A stretch of DNA of 44,156 nucleotides, from positions 1-44,156 of IMG/VR virus record IMGVR_UViG_3300030104_002354. One strand, given 5' to 3'. This DNA comes from a virus. The notes under the pieces were generated by a model, which saw nothing but the letters and a program-made list of their open reading frames with translations, did no database searches and was not told where the DNA came from. Below, piece by piece: positions 33,119-40,807 of this stretch. Position numbers and translations under genes: made by a program. Position 1 is the first letter of the stretch; each line of letters begins with the position of its first letter.

Positions 33119-34543
33119 TGTTGCATCAGGAAGAACTTCACCTTGAACTAAAATATCTCTGAATTCTTCCCTATCTATAACTTTTTGGTCGAAGAGAGAG
33201 GTTAAAGCTGTTATATCTTGTCCAATAAGCCTTTCAATATCAAAATCACGGCTAATCTTGACTTCTGGAGGTGCAATTCCTAAGTAAGAGGCAGATAAAT
33301 TGAACACTTTTTGTAACTTTTGCTCTAATTCTAGAGAAACCATCGAAAGCATTGAATTTGTATCTACACGGTCTAAACGTCTTGCATCGGCTGATTCTGC
33401 AACAAACTTTTGTTGTGATAATGTACTAATTCCTAAAGTCGCCATTTGAAGCTGTAATTCTTGTATTTCGTTAGTCTGAGCTTCAAAAGCACTGCTGGCT
33501 GGTTCTACATAGTAGACTTTATTTCCTGGTTGAGTTGCCATCGCATAGTTAACACTAATAGTGGTGTCTTTTGTTTGATCATCCCACCCTTCTAGTACCA
33601 ACATTGGTTGAGACGCAACGTGCAAACTATGAATTAAGTCAGCTTGACGTTGAAAATGAGCCAAATTTAAGTACGCAATATCTAATAACGGTGGTTTGCT
33701 AGTTAAAGTGTCTGTTTTACCTGAATAAATACTAACTAAAGGTACTTCTCCTAAAGAAAACGCTCCAGAATCAACTAATTCATAGTCTTTTTCATTTTCT
33801 GGTCCATCAAAATTACCTGCATAAGTCGTGTCTTGCAGATTAATTAGGTCTTTTTTAGGTGAAACCTTCCGATAAATACTAAATTTCCCTGGTTCAATTA
33901 CTCTAACTTGATCAAATACTTGTTCACCAAATTCTCCTGAAGGTACAACTGCTTTTTCAGCAATTCTTACCTGTATCATGCTGCCATAATTAACTTCTCT
34001 GTCTAATCTCCAGCCATAAATGTTTGTTGGATCAATTTCTATCCAATATGGTCTTCTATTTTGCGCTCTTTCTTCTGCCAGACTTAACGCCCCTGTTGGA
34101 GCAGGGTAATCGACCAAAATATGACTCTGACCGTAAGTCAAAGAACAAATAAGCACCCTTCTTGCATATTCGTCTAGATCTGACCCGCATCCATCAACAT
34201 CTTTTGCAAATATATCTGTCCAATACGAATCACCTATCAAAGTAATAGGCTTTCTCATTATTAAACCTGTCGCTGCTCTGATTAATCGCTGCGTATATGG
34301 TGAAAATACTGCTCGATTAACTCTAGATAAATAAGCTGTGTAATCCTCCCGTGGCTCAAGAGGAAGAAAAGCTTCTGAATTATCTCTTAAATATTCAGTT
34401 CCATTTGTGACGGCTTTCATAATTTCCCACCCCTTTACCATGTCCATTACTGCACGAGTGCGAGTAAACGGACTATCTGAACCACCTACACTAGTAGAAC
34501 TGGTTACGTTGGTACGAATTGGGCCAGGAACGGAGTACGTCAC
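33101..34543 (-). CDS. Portal protein (DUF4055-type)
   Basis: 480 aa. Features of DUF4055 portals: WEIMKAVTNGTEYLRDN, FLPLEPREDYTAYLSRVNRA (about 57-76), PYTQRLIRAATGLIMRKPI, LDEYARRVLICSLTYGQSHI, and the clip/stem region with PLLDIAYLNLAHFQRQADL followed by a wing helix with LQMATLG. Forms the dodecameric ring through which DNA enters the head. It lies downstream of the terminase block and tail-tube-like gene. Confidence 0.88.
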   Translation of the reverse strand: MTYSVPGPIRTNVTSSTSVGGSDSPFTRTRAVMDMVKGWEIMKAVTNGTEYLRDNSEAFLPLEPREDYTAYLSRVNRAVFSPYTQRLIRAATGLIMRKPITLIGDSYWTDIFAKDVDGCGSDLDEYARRVLICSLTYGQSHILVDYPAPTGALSLAEERAQNRRPYWIEIDPTNIYGWRLDREVNYGSMIQVRIAEKAVVPSGEFGEQVFDQVRVIEPGKFSIYRKVSPKKDLINLQDTTYAGNFDGPENEKDYELVDSGAFSLGEVPLVSIYSGKTDTLTSKPPLLDIAYLNLAHFQRQADLIHSLHVASQPMLVLEGWDDQTKDTTISVNYAMATQPGNKVYYVEPASSAFEAQTNEIQELQLQMATLGISTLSQQKFVAESADARRLDRVDTNSMLSMVSLELEQKLQKVFNLSASYLGIAPPEVKISRDFDIERLIGQDITALTSLFDQKVIDREEFRDILVQGEVLPDATETDSN

Positions 34544-34573
34544 AGTTCTTTCCTTTTAGTTGTTAGCCCTAGA

Positions 34574-34990
34574 TTAAGCACCGTTTGTTATTGCTCCAGA
34601 TGTTTGGAACCCTACGCTAATTGTCTGTAAGTCTCCTATTGTTGTTCCCATATCCACGCTAGTAACAATACCGTAGAAACTAACTTTTTTAGTACCTGAA
34701 GTATCTAAGAAAAGCTCAAATTGAGCATCTCCAGCATCTTCAGTTGTTAGAGCGTCTGATAATAATTCAGCAGTTTCATCTCCAGAACTCGCTGTATATA
34801 GAAATTCAACAGAACCACTGCCAGAAATTAAAGATCCGACATAGCTGCGAGCAGTAGCTCCGTGTGCTGTGCAATCTAAAGTATCTTTTGAAATGCTAAG
34901 ACTCCATCCTGTAGTAGAAGCAATAGCAGCAGTTGTTCCTGATCCGTTCTTGAACTTAACGGAGCCTTCTTCGCCACGATAGAAAGCCAT
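34574..34990 (-). CDS. Tail tube-like (major tail) protein
   Basis: 138 aa, all-beta: GSVKFKNGSGTTAAI, TTGWSLSISKDTLDCTAHG, SGSVEFLYTASS, FELFLDTSGTKKVSFYGIV and IGDLQTISVGFQTSG. The strand order and the 'W.....d.ld.T..g' feature match small tail tube proteins of siphophages. It is placed between TerL and portal, whereas tail tube genes normally follow the tail terminator; no other tube candidate is seen near 28-30 kb, which supports the call. Confidence 0.65.
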   Translation of the reverse strand: MAFYRGEEGSVKFKNGSGTTAAIASTTGWSLSISKDTLDCTAHGATARSYVGSLISGSGSVEFLYTASSGDETAELLSDALTTEDAGDAQFELFLDTSGTKKVSFYGIVTSVDMGTTIGDLQTISVGFQTSGAITNGA

Positions 34991-35023
34991 GAGCTAAAAT
35001 AAAAATAGACTATTGCTGATAGT

Positions 35024-35173
35024 CTAACTTGTACTGTCTACTTTTACAGTACTTTTTGCAGAAGGTTTTGGTTTTTTAGCCATATATTGCTCGCATCTGT
35101 AATCCCATAAAGCGGGATTTCTCTTTCCCTTCACAGCTTCTACTGCATCCAACTGTTCTTTTGTTAGTTCCAT
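35024..35173 (-). CDS. Small hypothetical protein
   Basis: 49 aa from the ATG at 35173, preceded by GGTGA at a good distance. An upstream in-frame ATG (35212) would overlap the previous gene and is less likely. It reads MELTKEQLDAVEAVKGKRNP and ends in a Lys/Pro/Ser-rich tail. The helical start and basic tail suggest DNA or capsid association. Function unknown. Confidence 0.55.
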   Translation of the reverse strand: MELTKEQLDAVEAVKGKRNPALWDYRCEQYMAKKPKPSAKSTVKVDSTS

Positions 35174-35177
35174 AAAG

Positions 35178-35450
35178 TCACCATTTAGTTTTGTCAGCCC
35201 AGTATGCTGCACTCATCTTACCCTTTGCAATATTTTTTGCATGTCTAGCCTTAAATGACCTCTTTCTGGCTTTGTCCTTCTCACTTTGTGGGTTTTTTCC
35301 TGCACCACTAACGCCTTGCTGTCCAAAACGTATCAATTTTACTTGATCTCCTTGCTTTGCTAAGACTGCATGAGACTTAGTTGCATGACCAGGTGTTCTT
35401 TTGGGTTTGTTATACCCACTAAACTTTTCTTTACCTCTTGTAACTGTCAT
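35178..35450 (-). CDS. Basic conserved phage protein (DUF6321-like)
   Basis: 90 aa, very basic: GYNKPKRTPGHATKSHAVLA, VKLIRFGQQGVSGAG and SFKARHAKNIAKGKMSAAYW. This pattern is familiar from marine and aquatic phages and corresponds to DUF6321 as far as I remember. Function is not established; the charge suggests DNA binding or packaging. Coupled to the upstream gene by an ATGA overlap. Confidence 0.7.
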   Translation of the reverse strand: MTVTRGKEKFSGYNKPKRTPGHATKSHAVLAKQGDQVKLIRFGQQGVSGAGKNPQSEKDKARKRSFKARHAKNIAKGKMSAAYWADKTKW

Positions 35451-35647
35451 TTTTTCTTCTTTTTAGCTGTTTTTTCCGACTTCTTAAAATCTGACGCAGT
35501 TGGAGCACCTTTATCTCCAGGTTTTCTCATCTTTTCTCCACTACCAGCCGCAATACGTTTCTTTTTTGCCGCAATATTCGCATATAACCCTTTTTTCTTT
35601 TTAGGTCTTCCTTTTTTACTTCCGTAGCTTCCTTTTCCAGTTGGCAT
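35447..35647 (-). CDS. Small lysine-rich protein next to terminase
   Basis: 66 aa, about one third Lys: KKGRPKKKKGLYANIAAKKK, GSGEKMRKPGDKGAPTASDF and a KK tail. It is common beside the terminase in marine phages. Probably binds DNA; the role is unknown. It starts 4 bp after the TerL stop and overlaps the next start (ATGA). Confidence 0.65.
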   Translation of the reverse strand: MPTGKGSYGSKKGRPKKKKGLYANIAAKKKRIAAGSGEKMRKPGDKGAPTASDFKKSEKTAKKKKK

Positions 35648-35651
35648 GGTT

Positions 35652-36905
35652 TTAGTAAATTCTGTACCCAGTCTGCCCTAAAGTTTCAGGTTTTGCCAAG
35701 TTGAACTGCTGTAAACATAGGTAGCCGAAAGCGTCAAAAGCGTGATCAACACCAAGATTTTTATTAGGTAAACCTGTGTTTGGTGCATAAGTCAGAGTTC
35801 TCAGAGATTTTATTAGTTCCTTGCATCTTGGATGAATATACGTTCTTCTGTCTCCGCTTGCATCCAGTAAAGCAGTGTTAACGGCTGTTATTTTGTCTCT
35901 TATTTTCCAAGGGGCACGGGGACTTGAAACATTAAAACCACTTCTTCGTAAAATACTATGGTCAGTTGCTCCTACTCCAGAAGTTTTTCTTGCTCCGCCC
36001 GTGGGATCAGGACATGCCACTATTCTGCGTTCCACGCCGTATCTTCGGGTGACTTCTTCGGCAAAGTCCCATGTGGTTGCCCCACCTGTGAGCGTGATTT
36101 CGTCAAAAACATACAATGTATCCGAATCTTTAACAGCGCATACGGCTGACATTGGGTCAACGTTAAAGTCAACACCTAAAAGTATGGGAGCTACGCTTAT
36201 ATCTTTTGCTTTTTGGGAGATGTTTTCGTCAGAGAAAGAAACTGCGACTAAACCTGTCAGATTTTCAAAGCTGGCTTCAAATTCTTGGCGAAATGTGCGT
36301 TCGTCTAGTTGGGCACGGGCAGCTTGTACTTCGTCTGCTGGTACGTTGCCCCCTTCTATTGTAGTAAAACTCCAGCGTTTCCAGTCGCCTGTTTCATCTT
36401 CGGGGACGTAGCACCATAAATCGTAGAACCAGCTTGCGGTTCCATCGGGTGTGGATATGAAGAGGGTCCAGCCTTGTTTGTCGGCTAGGGCGGGACGGAT
36501 TACCTCGAACCACACTTCAGAATCCATGAAGGCTGCTTCGTCTAGGACTACACCAGCAAGACTTCGACCACGAAGAGCCATTGCGTTTTCTGTTCCTTTG
36601 AGTTCGATGGTGGAATCGTTGATGAGTTCTATTTTTAGGTCGCTTTCGTTTTTATTTTTGATCCACTCGTTAGGGACTAGGCGTTTTATTTCTTTCCATG
36701 CGATGTCTTTTGCCATACGGTAGGTCGGAGCGCAGTAAAAGTAGGTTTCTCCTGGTCTGTTTATTGCTGCTTTTAGTAATTCGATGCAGGAAAGATATGA
36801 TTTTCCGAAGCGGCGACCAGCTACTAGGACACGGAATCTACTTTCGCTATTGAATACTTCTCCCTGTGCCCAACGTAAACTTAAAGGTACTGTTTTTGTA
36901 GTCAT
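35652..36905 (-). CDS. Terminase large subunit
   Basis: 417 aa DNA packaging motor. ATPase: Walker A AGRRFGKS (29-36), Walker B GVVLDEAAF with D122 and E123, coupling motif STPDG (151-155). RuvC-type nuclease: D246 (GVDFNVD), D300 (ACPDPTG) and D387/D391 (DHAFDAF). It pumps DNA into the procapsid and cuts it. First gene of the leftward late region. The intergenic space before it (36906-37004) is shared with the divergent small-terminase candidate. Confidence 0.95.
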   Translation of the reverse strand: MTTKTVPLSLRWAQGEVFNSESRFRVLVAGRRFGKSYLSCIELLKAAINRPGETYFYCAPTYRMAKDIAWKEIKRLVPNEWIKNKNESDLKIELINDSTIELKGTENAMALRGRSLAGVVLDEAAFMDSEVWFEVIRPALADKQGWTLFISTPDGTASWFYDLWCYVPEDETGDWKRWSFTTIEGGNVPADEVQAARAQLDERTFRQEFEASFENLTGLVAVSFSDENISQKAKDISVAPILLGVDFNVDPMSAVCAVKDSDTLYVFDEITLTGGATTWDFAEEVTRRYGVERRIVACPDPTGGARKTSGVGATDHSILRRSGFNVSSPRAPWKIRDKITAVNTALLDASGDRRTYIHPRCKELIKSLRTLTYAPNTGLPNKNLGVDHAFDAFGYLCLQQFNLAKPETLGQTGYRIY

Positions 36906-37004
36906 GTAGTACAGACTAACAGTTTTAGTTGGTTAATACACTTATAAATTAGACTAAATCGGTGTTTTGACGTTATCATTTAAATATTGTTATTGGATTA
37001 GTCC
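36906..37004. promoter_or_regulatory. Divergent intergenic region between TerL and the TerS candidate
   Basis: 99 bp, AT-rich, and must carry promoters both ways. Rightward candidate: TTGACG (36967-36972), 18-nt spacer, TATTGG. Leftward candidate: TATAAG with a weak -35. ATGTAGTACA begins at 36904 and recurs at 37637 and 37746. No strong operator palindrome seen. Confidence 0.35.
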
Positions 37005-37442
37005 GTGACTGATTCTGTTATTCGTAATAAAAACGGACAGTTTTGCGTTCCAGGGAAAGAAAATGAGGCTGTTGGTAGGAGGACTGATGCTGTTGTGGAG
37101 GCTAGGAGACAAAAGTTGTATAGGAGGCAGTTAGAGGGTTTAACTGTGAGACAGTTAGTTTTGGATCATCAGGCGAAGGAAGGGATTAGTCGGGATACTG
37201 CTTGGGCAGATTGGAGGAAGGTGAAGCAGTGGAATAATGAGGACTGGGAGACTGACAGGGAGAACTTGTTGCCTAGATTGCAAGCAATGAGGATTAGGCT
37301 TTTTGAAAAGGCTGTGAGGAAAGGACAGTTGCAGACTGCTGCTCAGGTGCTGGATTCGTTGGGGAGAGTGATTGGGGAAAGTGTGGAAAACGTAAATATC
37401 AACGCTCCACAATTATCGATTCAGGTAGAACCAAAGAATTGA
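37005..37442 (+). CDS. Small terminase subunit candidate
   Basis: 145 aa from a GTG start preceded by GGATTAG. The N-terminus has a basic tail and a helix-turn-helix-like region (LEGLTVRQLVLDHQ, ISRDTAWADWRKVK). The C-terminal half is a long helix pair (RLQAMRIRLFEKAVRKGQLQ, TAAQVLDSLGRVIGES), as in TerS and related phage HTH proteins. Its position, divergent to and adjacent with TerL, supports a packaging-recognition role, but sequence proof is weak. The base use is more G-rich than in nearby genes. Confidence 0.6.
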   Translation: MTDSVIRNKNGQFCVPGKENEAVGRRTDAVVEARRQKLYRRQLEGLTVRQLVLDHQAKEGISRDTAWADWRKVKQWNNEDWETDRENLLPRLQAMRIRLFEKAVRKGQLQTAAQVLDSLGRVIGESVENVNINAPQLSIQVEPKN

Positions 37443-37624
37443 TACGCAAATTTTTGGACCTATTGGGTGAGCCTTTTGTTTATCGCTCTCCTGCCCCCCT
37501 ACAAGGATACTACAAATTTTTAAGGTACTTAACGTGTAAACAACTGGGAGTCCTTGCGGGAACTAGAACTCATCTGTCAAAAGACAAATTAATTGCAAGA
37601 ATATTGACAGATATGGAACGTTAG
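37439..37624 (+). CDS. Small SAP-like protein
   Basis: 61 aa from a TTG start that overlaps the previous stop (TTGA), so translation is coupled. LTCKQLGVLAGTRTHLSKDK, then LIARIL, matches the SAP helix-turn-helix pattern ('l.v.eLk.la...gl..s..K.eLi..l'), which binds AT-rich DNA. It may help the terminase or replication. The gene overlaps no other and ends before the inverted-repeat region. Confidence 0.5.
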   Translation: MIRKFLDLLGEPFVYRSPAPLQGYYKFLRYLTCKQLGVLAGTRTHLSKDKLIARILTDMER

Positions 37625-37680
37625 TGTAGTATAAGTATGTAGTACATAAGAAACTTATTCACCAAAATATATTTAAGTAG

Positions 37681-37726
37681 TGGGGGGTTTGAAAAAGTTG
37701 GCGACATTTTCGAGTCATACCCCCCA
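37681..37726. other. Large hairpin in the intergenic region after the TerS candidate
   Basis: TGGGGGGTTTGA (37681-37692) pairs with 37715-37726 with one mismatch; an inner GAAAA/TTTTC (37691-37695 with 37707-37711) extends it. No U-run follows. Nearby inverted repeats: TACTGTA/TACAGTA (37736-37742 with 37752-37758) and ACGAC/GTCGT (37791-37795 with 37811-37815). The 282-bp gap 37625-37905 holds these, the terminator at 37857-37884 and no convincing gene. A pac, cos or origin role is possible. Confidence 0.45.
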
Positions 37727-37856
37727 TGTCTACTCTACTGTAGTTATGTAGTACAGTAATGACATAGCTACCTCGACAACATACGTCTACACGACTGTCT
37801 TTATAAACGGGTCGTCTAACTATTGTAGTAGTTTAGTAAAAATAATTGCAGACATT

Positions 37857-37884
37857 AAAAAATCCCCACTTGTGAGGTGGGGAT
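37857..37884 (-). terminator. Terminator of unit 38364-37906
   Basis: A 10-bp GC-rich stem (37862-37871 with 37875-37884, one wobble) and a tight loop, then A-run 37857-37862, which gives U's in the leftward RNA. It may also act rightward for the TerS/SAP transcript. Confidence 0.75.
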
Positions 37885-37905
37885 ATAAAAAATTTTAGTA
37901 GTTAA

Positions 37906-38103
37906 TCAACCGTAGATAGTTTTATAACAATAGGAACTGCTCTCACGTTCCAGACATCTTTTCAGGTGTTGCTGATCTTCGATATGGAATGAGTAAGAAC
38001 ATACGCCAAAGAATAGAACAGATAGAATTACCATACTAGACAGCATAATATTCTCTTTTCTGCCTGTGGCTTGCCTTCTTTGTGTTCTTTGTTGGTAGTT
38101 CAT
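37906..38103 (-). CDS. Small single-TM protein
   Basis: 65 aa. A basic N-terminus (QQRTQRRQATGRKEN) is followed by a hydrophobic helix (IMLSSMVILSVLFFGVCSYS, residues about 19-38), then a polar part with two Cys (KRCLERESSSYCYK). It could be a small inner-membrane protein or a signal-anchored periplasmic one. It is 33 bp downstream of the next gene in the same unit. Function unknown. Confidence 0.55.
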   Translation of the reverse strand: MNYQQRTQRRQATGRKENIMLSSMVILSVLFFGVCSYSFHIEDQQHLKRCLERESSSYCYKTIYG

Positions 38104-38136
38104 AAGTAATTTACAGAGTTAGTACGGTAGAGAGAC

Positions 38137-38364
38137 TTAAAAACTAGAGATAATTGTTGCGGTCGTTCCACTAGTTTTGGTGTACTCAATAGTTCCAGTA
38201 GAACTTACTAAAACATCTGTGAACCACTTCTGAATAGACACTGTGACCTGTTGGCAGTTGGAAAAGTCAGCAATAAATTTTACTTTGTTGGGTTGGTCTC
38301 TGTAGTGCTTAGCAAATACAACAGATGCGCCAGCAGGTAGAGACTCAGCAAGTTTAGAAATCAT
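38137..38364 (-). CDS. Small hypothetical protein
   Basis: 75 aa, alpha/beta mixture: PAGASVVFAKHYRDQPNKVK, then FIADFSN, VTVSIQKWFTDVLVSST and EYTKTSGTTATIISS. No family recognised. It is the first gene of a unit with its own promoter (38393-38420) and a leader nearly the same as that of the 39067 gene. No ribosome site in the leader. Confidence 0.55.
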   Translation of the reverse strand: MISKLAESLPAGASVVFAKHYRDQPNKVKFIADFSNCQQVTVSIQKWFTDVLVSSTGTIEYTKTSGTTATIISSF

Positions 38365-38392
38365 TTGAAATTGTGGATGAATTTACTATTCT

Positions 38393-38420
38393 ATTGTAAC
38401 ACAGTAGAACAGACACGCAA
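38393..38420 (-). promoter_or_regulatory. Promoter of unit 38364-37906
   Basis: Leftward TTGCGT (38415-38420), 16-nt spacer, TACAAT (38393-38398). It starts 2 bp after the terminator of the previous unit. The stretch from TACAAT to the ATG closely matches that of 39096-39067. Confidence 0.55.
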
Positions 38421-38422
38421 AT

Positions 38423-38448
38423 AAAAAAGGGACTGTAAAAAGTCCCTT
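38423..38448 (-). terminator. Terminator of the 39067-38483 gene
   Basis: AAGGGACT/AGTCCCTT (38427-38434 with 38441-38448), loop GTAAAA, then an A-run 38423-38428 giving leftward U's. Confidence 0.8.
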
Positions 38449-38482
38449 AAAATCTATATTTTAAAATGTAGTAACTGACCTT

Positions 38483-39067
38483 TTATACTATCCTAACAAG
38501 TTCGTTATAGATTTTTCTATCCTCAAAATCACAACAATTAAACTTATACTCCTCACCTTTTAAACCTTGCTTTATTACCTTATTCAAAACATTCAATAAA
38601 ACTTCATTACAAAGAATGTAAGCAAGTGAACTTCTAAACTCAGAACTATGTGAACACTGAGTCATAAAATCCTTAGTAATTGAAGCTACTTTTAAAAAAT
38701 CAATATTAATATCATTCGCCATCAATACCGATACATTAGAAGCATCAAAAGCAAACTCTGATTTTTTATACTTATAATTTTCACATCCTTTCCACATAAG
38801 AGGATCACCATACCTAACATCTAGTGATTTTTTATTAGCAGATACCATGTGATCAACTAATAATTGCGGTATGTCCTCACTTTTAATCTTACATTCATTG
38901 TGAATATCAGAAATATCTTGCCTAGCTATAAAACTACTTTTAGTTTCAGACCTTCTAAACTCTAAACAATCAAACTTAGTTCTATTATCTAAGTGACTTT
39001 GAGTTTCTTCTAACCAATAGGTAACTATTAAATTAATAGCGTCATTAGTTGCAAGATAACAAGACAT
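38483..39067 (-). CDS. Hypothetical protein (MSCYLATNDAINLIV type)
   Basis: 194 aa. The N-terminus MSCYLATNDAINLIVTYWLE is like a set of cyanobacterial and cyanophage proteins of unknown function that begin 'MSCF..s..hI..lv'. The rest has several Cys (C49-type sites and a CC pair near the end, FNCCDFE) and helices. Single-gene unit with its own promoter and terminator. Confidence 0.6.
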   Translation of the reverse strand: MSCYLATNDAINLIVTYWLEETQSHLDNRTKFDCLEFRRSETKSSFIARQDISDIHNECKIKSEDIPQLLVDHMVSANKKSLDVRYGDPLMWKGCENYKYKKSEFAFDASNVSVLMANDINIDFLKVASITKDFMTQCSHSSEFRSSLAYILCNEVLLNVLNKVIKQGLKGEEYKFNCCDFEDRKIYNELVRIV

Positions 39068-39095
39068 AATTGAAATTTGGATGATTTACATATCT

Positions 39096-39123
39096 ATTGT
39101 ATCACACTAGAAAGGATAATCAA
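39096..39123 (-). promoter_or_regulatory. Promoter of the 39067-38483 gene
   Basis: Leftward TTGATT (39118-39123), 16-nt spacer, TACAAT (39096-39101), followed by AGATATGTAAATCATCCA and AATTTCAATT just before the ATG. Confidence 0.6.
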
Positions 39124-39126
39124 TAA

Positions 39127-39151
39127 TAAAAAAGAGCCTGTAAAGGCTCTT
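39127..39151 (-). terminator. Terminator of the 39581-39216 gene
   Basis: AAGAGCC/GGCTCTT (39132-39138 with 39145-39151), loop TGTAAA, then an A-rich run 39127-39133 giving leftward U's. Confidence 0.75.
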
Positions 39152-39215
39152 AAATCTATATTTAAAAATGTTGTCAATGACTTTCTATACTACACTAACA
39201 AATTAAAATGATGAT

Positions 39216-39581
39216 TTATTCGACTTTCAATTGATTAACTAAAATATCTTTTCTATCTTTTTTATACTTATTTATCTTTTCGGTTACTTTCAAAAGTAAT
39301 TTTTCACCCTTTTCTATTTCATCATCTAATTTGATTAAATCAACTATGCAAGATCCGTAATCATAAAAAGATTCTTTATCATCTACAAAATCTAGAAAAT
39401 TTTCTAAATCATAATAATCGCACATTGTCTGATCATTGTATTCATCATTTGGCGTTCCATCATTTGAATACATTTTTGAATATTCCTTTTCTATCCTTTT
39501 AAATGATTTTTTAGCAATAACAATGTATTTTTTAGCGTGTTCTTTGAAATACTTTTTGGCAAAAGGATTTGAATTGTTCAT
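39216..39581 (-). CDS. Hypothetical charged helical protein
   Basis: 121 aa, rich in Lys, Asp, Glu and Tyr. The N-terminal basic helix (AKKYFKEHAKKYIVIAKKSF) is followed by an acidic Tyr/Asp-rich middle (NDEYNDQTMCDYYDLENFLD) and a C-terminal coiled coil (EKGEKLLLKVTEKINKYKKD). Not recognised. The AT-rich codon use is stronger than in the structural genes. Single-gene unit with its own promoter and terminator. Confidence 0.55.
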   Translation of the reverse strand: MNNSNPFAKKYFKEHAKKYIVIAKKSFKRIEKEYSKMYSNDGTPNDEYNDQTMCDYYDLENFLDFVDDKESFYDYGSCIVDLIKLDDEIEKGEKLLLKVTEKINKYKKDRKDILVNQLKVE

Positions 39582-39607
39582 AGTTCTATGAGTGAGAAAC
39601 TAAAGTC

Positions 39608-39636
39608 ATTCTAGGCTATCTAATGTAATACGTCAA
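39608..39636 (-). promoter_or_regulatory. Promoter of the 39581-39216 gene
   Basis: Leftward TTGACG (39631-39636), 17-nt spacer, TAGAAT (39608-39613): the best sigma70 match in the window. It lies 6 bp after the terminator of the DUF932 gene. Confidence 0.65.
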
Positions 39637-39642
39637 TAAAAT

Positions 39643-39669
39643 AAAAAAGGGACTGTATTAGAGTCCCTT
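39643..39669 (-). terminator. Terminator of the DUF932 gene
   Basis: AAGGGACT/AGTCCCTT (39647-39654 with 39662-39669), loop GTATTAG, then an A-run 39643-39648. The stem sequence is identical to that at 38427-38448. Confidence 0.8.
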
Positions 39670-39694
39670 ACTTATTATTATCTAATTAATGTAG

Positions 39695-40780
39695 TTATCT
39701 AGTAAGTTGTAAGCACTTTTCTCTTGCTATATCTATTCGATTACCACAAGGGCCAGCTATTAAAGATTGATACCTATTCATTGCATTTTTATTCTCATCT
39801 AATATTCTGCCTTCACTATGTGTCTGTTGATAGGTGAGTGCATTAAACGCTCCATAGAGTGAAAAATCATTATCTCTATAGTAGTTATTTTTTACTTCAG
39901 ACCATTCCTTGTCAATATCAGAGATATTTTTGTTTCTTTTCTCTTTAGTGTACTTATCTTTGACCTGACCTTTTAATTTATCGGCTAGTGAGTGCAAAAA
40001 TATATCTCTCAATGTATCAGTGCCTTTTAACTCAACTTTTTTCATGGCTCTAAACTCTTCAATGGATTCTTGTAAATCGTGACTATTTTGTGCAATATAA
40101 GAGGGTAGATGTTTGCTCCAATTAACAATATTTTGAGAATGTTTCATTGTAAGTTTATTTTTAGACTTGTTAATACGTCCCATTTGATTGAAGCAGAAAA
40201 GCCTAAAATCTATGATTATTACTTTATATGAATGAGTATTGTTAAATGAGTTGACAAAAATCATTCTGCGCTTGATTTTATCGTTAGGTGTCACCTCTCC
40301 GATATTGTCCTTCATAGAACATGAGACAAATGAGAAGGCACCACCTTGCCCATTAATCACGTTCTCGACTTGTAAGACTTTCTTATTTTGCTCGATAATA
40401 TCTAGAGTCCTCGAATTATTTAAAGGTCCATACGTTCCAGATACACAACTTAAGACCTTACCAGTTCTACTGTTTACAAGTGCTTTGGCGTTGGGAACAT
40501 CTATATAACCATTAGATTGAATAGTGTCACATTTAGCAGTATCAGCAACTAAGGGAACTTGATGAACATCAAAAGTTAGTCCAGTATCCCAAAATATCTG
40601 TTCATTGGTTTTATTGTCTGTAACTGTCGTACCAATAAGACTCTCATTACCTTTTCTTTGATAACCTAACCTTTTAAAGTCAGCACTTCTATTTTGACTC
40701 TCTACCATAATAGGATTTGATTTTGAATAGACAGTATCTATTTCAGTTTGATAGTGTCTCTCGTTGTTAATAAAAGTCAT
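39695..40780 (-). CDS. DUF932-family (phage/plasmid-like) protein
   Basis: 361 aa. The features VPNAKALVNSRTGKVLSCVS, YGPLNNSRTLDIIEQ, GGAFSFVSCSMKD, RRMIFVNSFNNTHSYKVIII and HSQNIVNW follow the DUF932 pattern ('a.vr.dtg..lg.V...Y.p..n.e.f', 'G..f.l..l', 'l...ns.dgs.a....t..rvvC.N'). Such proteins are widespread in phages and plasmids; function unknown, possibly linked to DNA metabolism. It lies in its own transcription unit with a sigma70-type promoter. No ribosome site: TTCATCC directly precedes the ATG. Confidence 0.75.
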   Translation of the reverse strand: MTFINNERHYQTEIDTVYSKSNPIMVESQNRSADFKRLGYQRKGNESLIGTTVTDNKTNEQIFWDTGLTFDVHQVPLVADTAKCDTIQSNGYIDVPNAKALVNSRTGKVLSCVSGTYGPLNNSRTLDIIEQNKKVLQVENVINGQGGAFSFVSCSMKDNIGEVTPNDKIKRRMIFVNSFNNTHSYKVIIIDFRLFCFNQMGRINKSKNKLTMKHSQNIVNWSKHLPSYIAQNSHDLQESIEEFRAMKKVELKGTDTLRDIFLHSLADKLKGQVKDKYTKEKRNKNISDIDKEWSEVKNNYYRDNDFSLYGAFNALTYQQTHSEGRILDENKNAMNRYQSLIAGPCGNRIDIAREKCLQLTR

Positions 40781-40807
40781 GGATGAACTTTGTGTATTAC
40801 ATTTCTA

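Noticed and set aside
35875-36411. Rightward open frame of 178 codons opposite TerL
   Set aside because: TerL carries all its catalytic motifs on the other strand here; the antisense frame has no family pattern.
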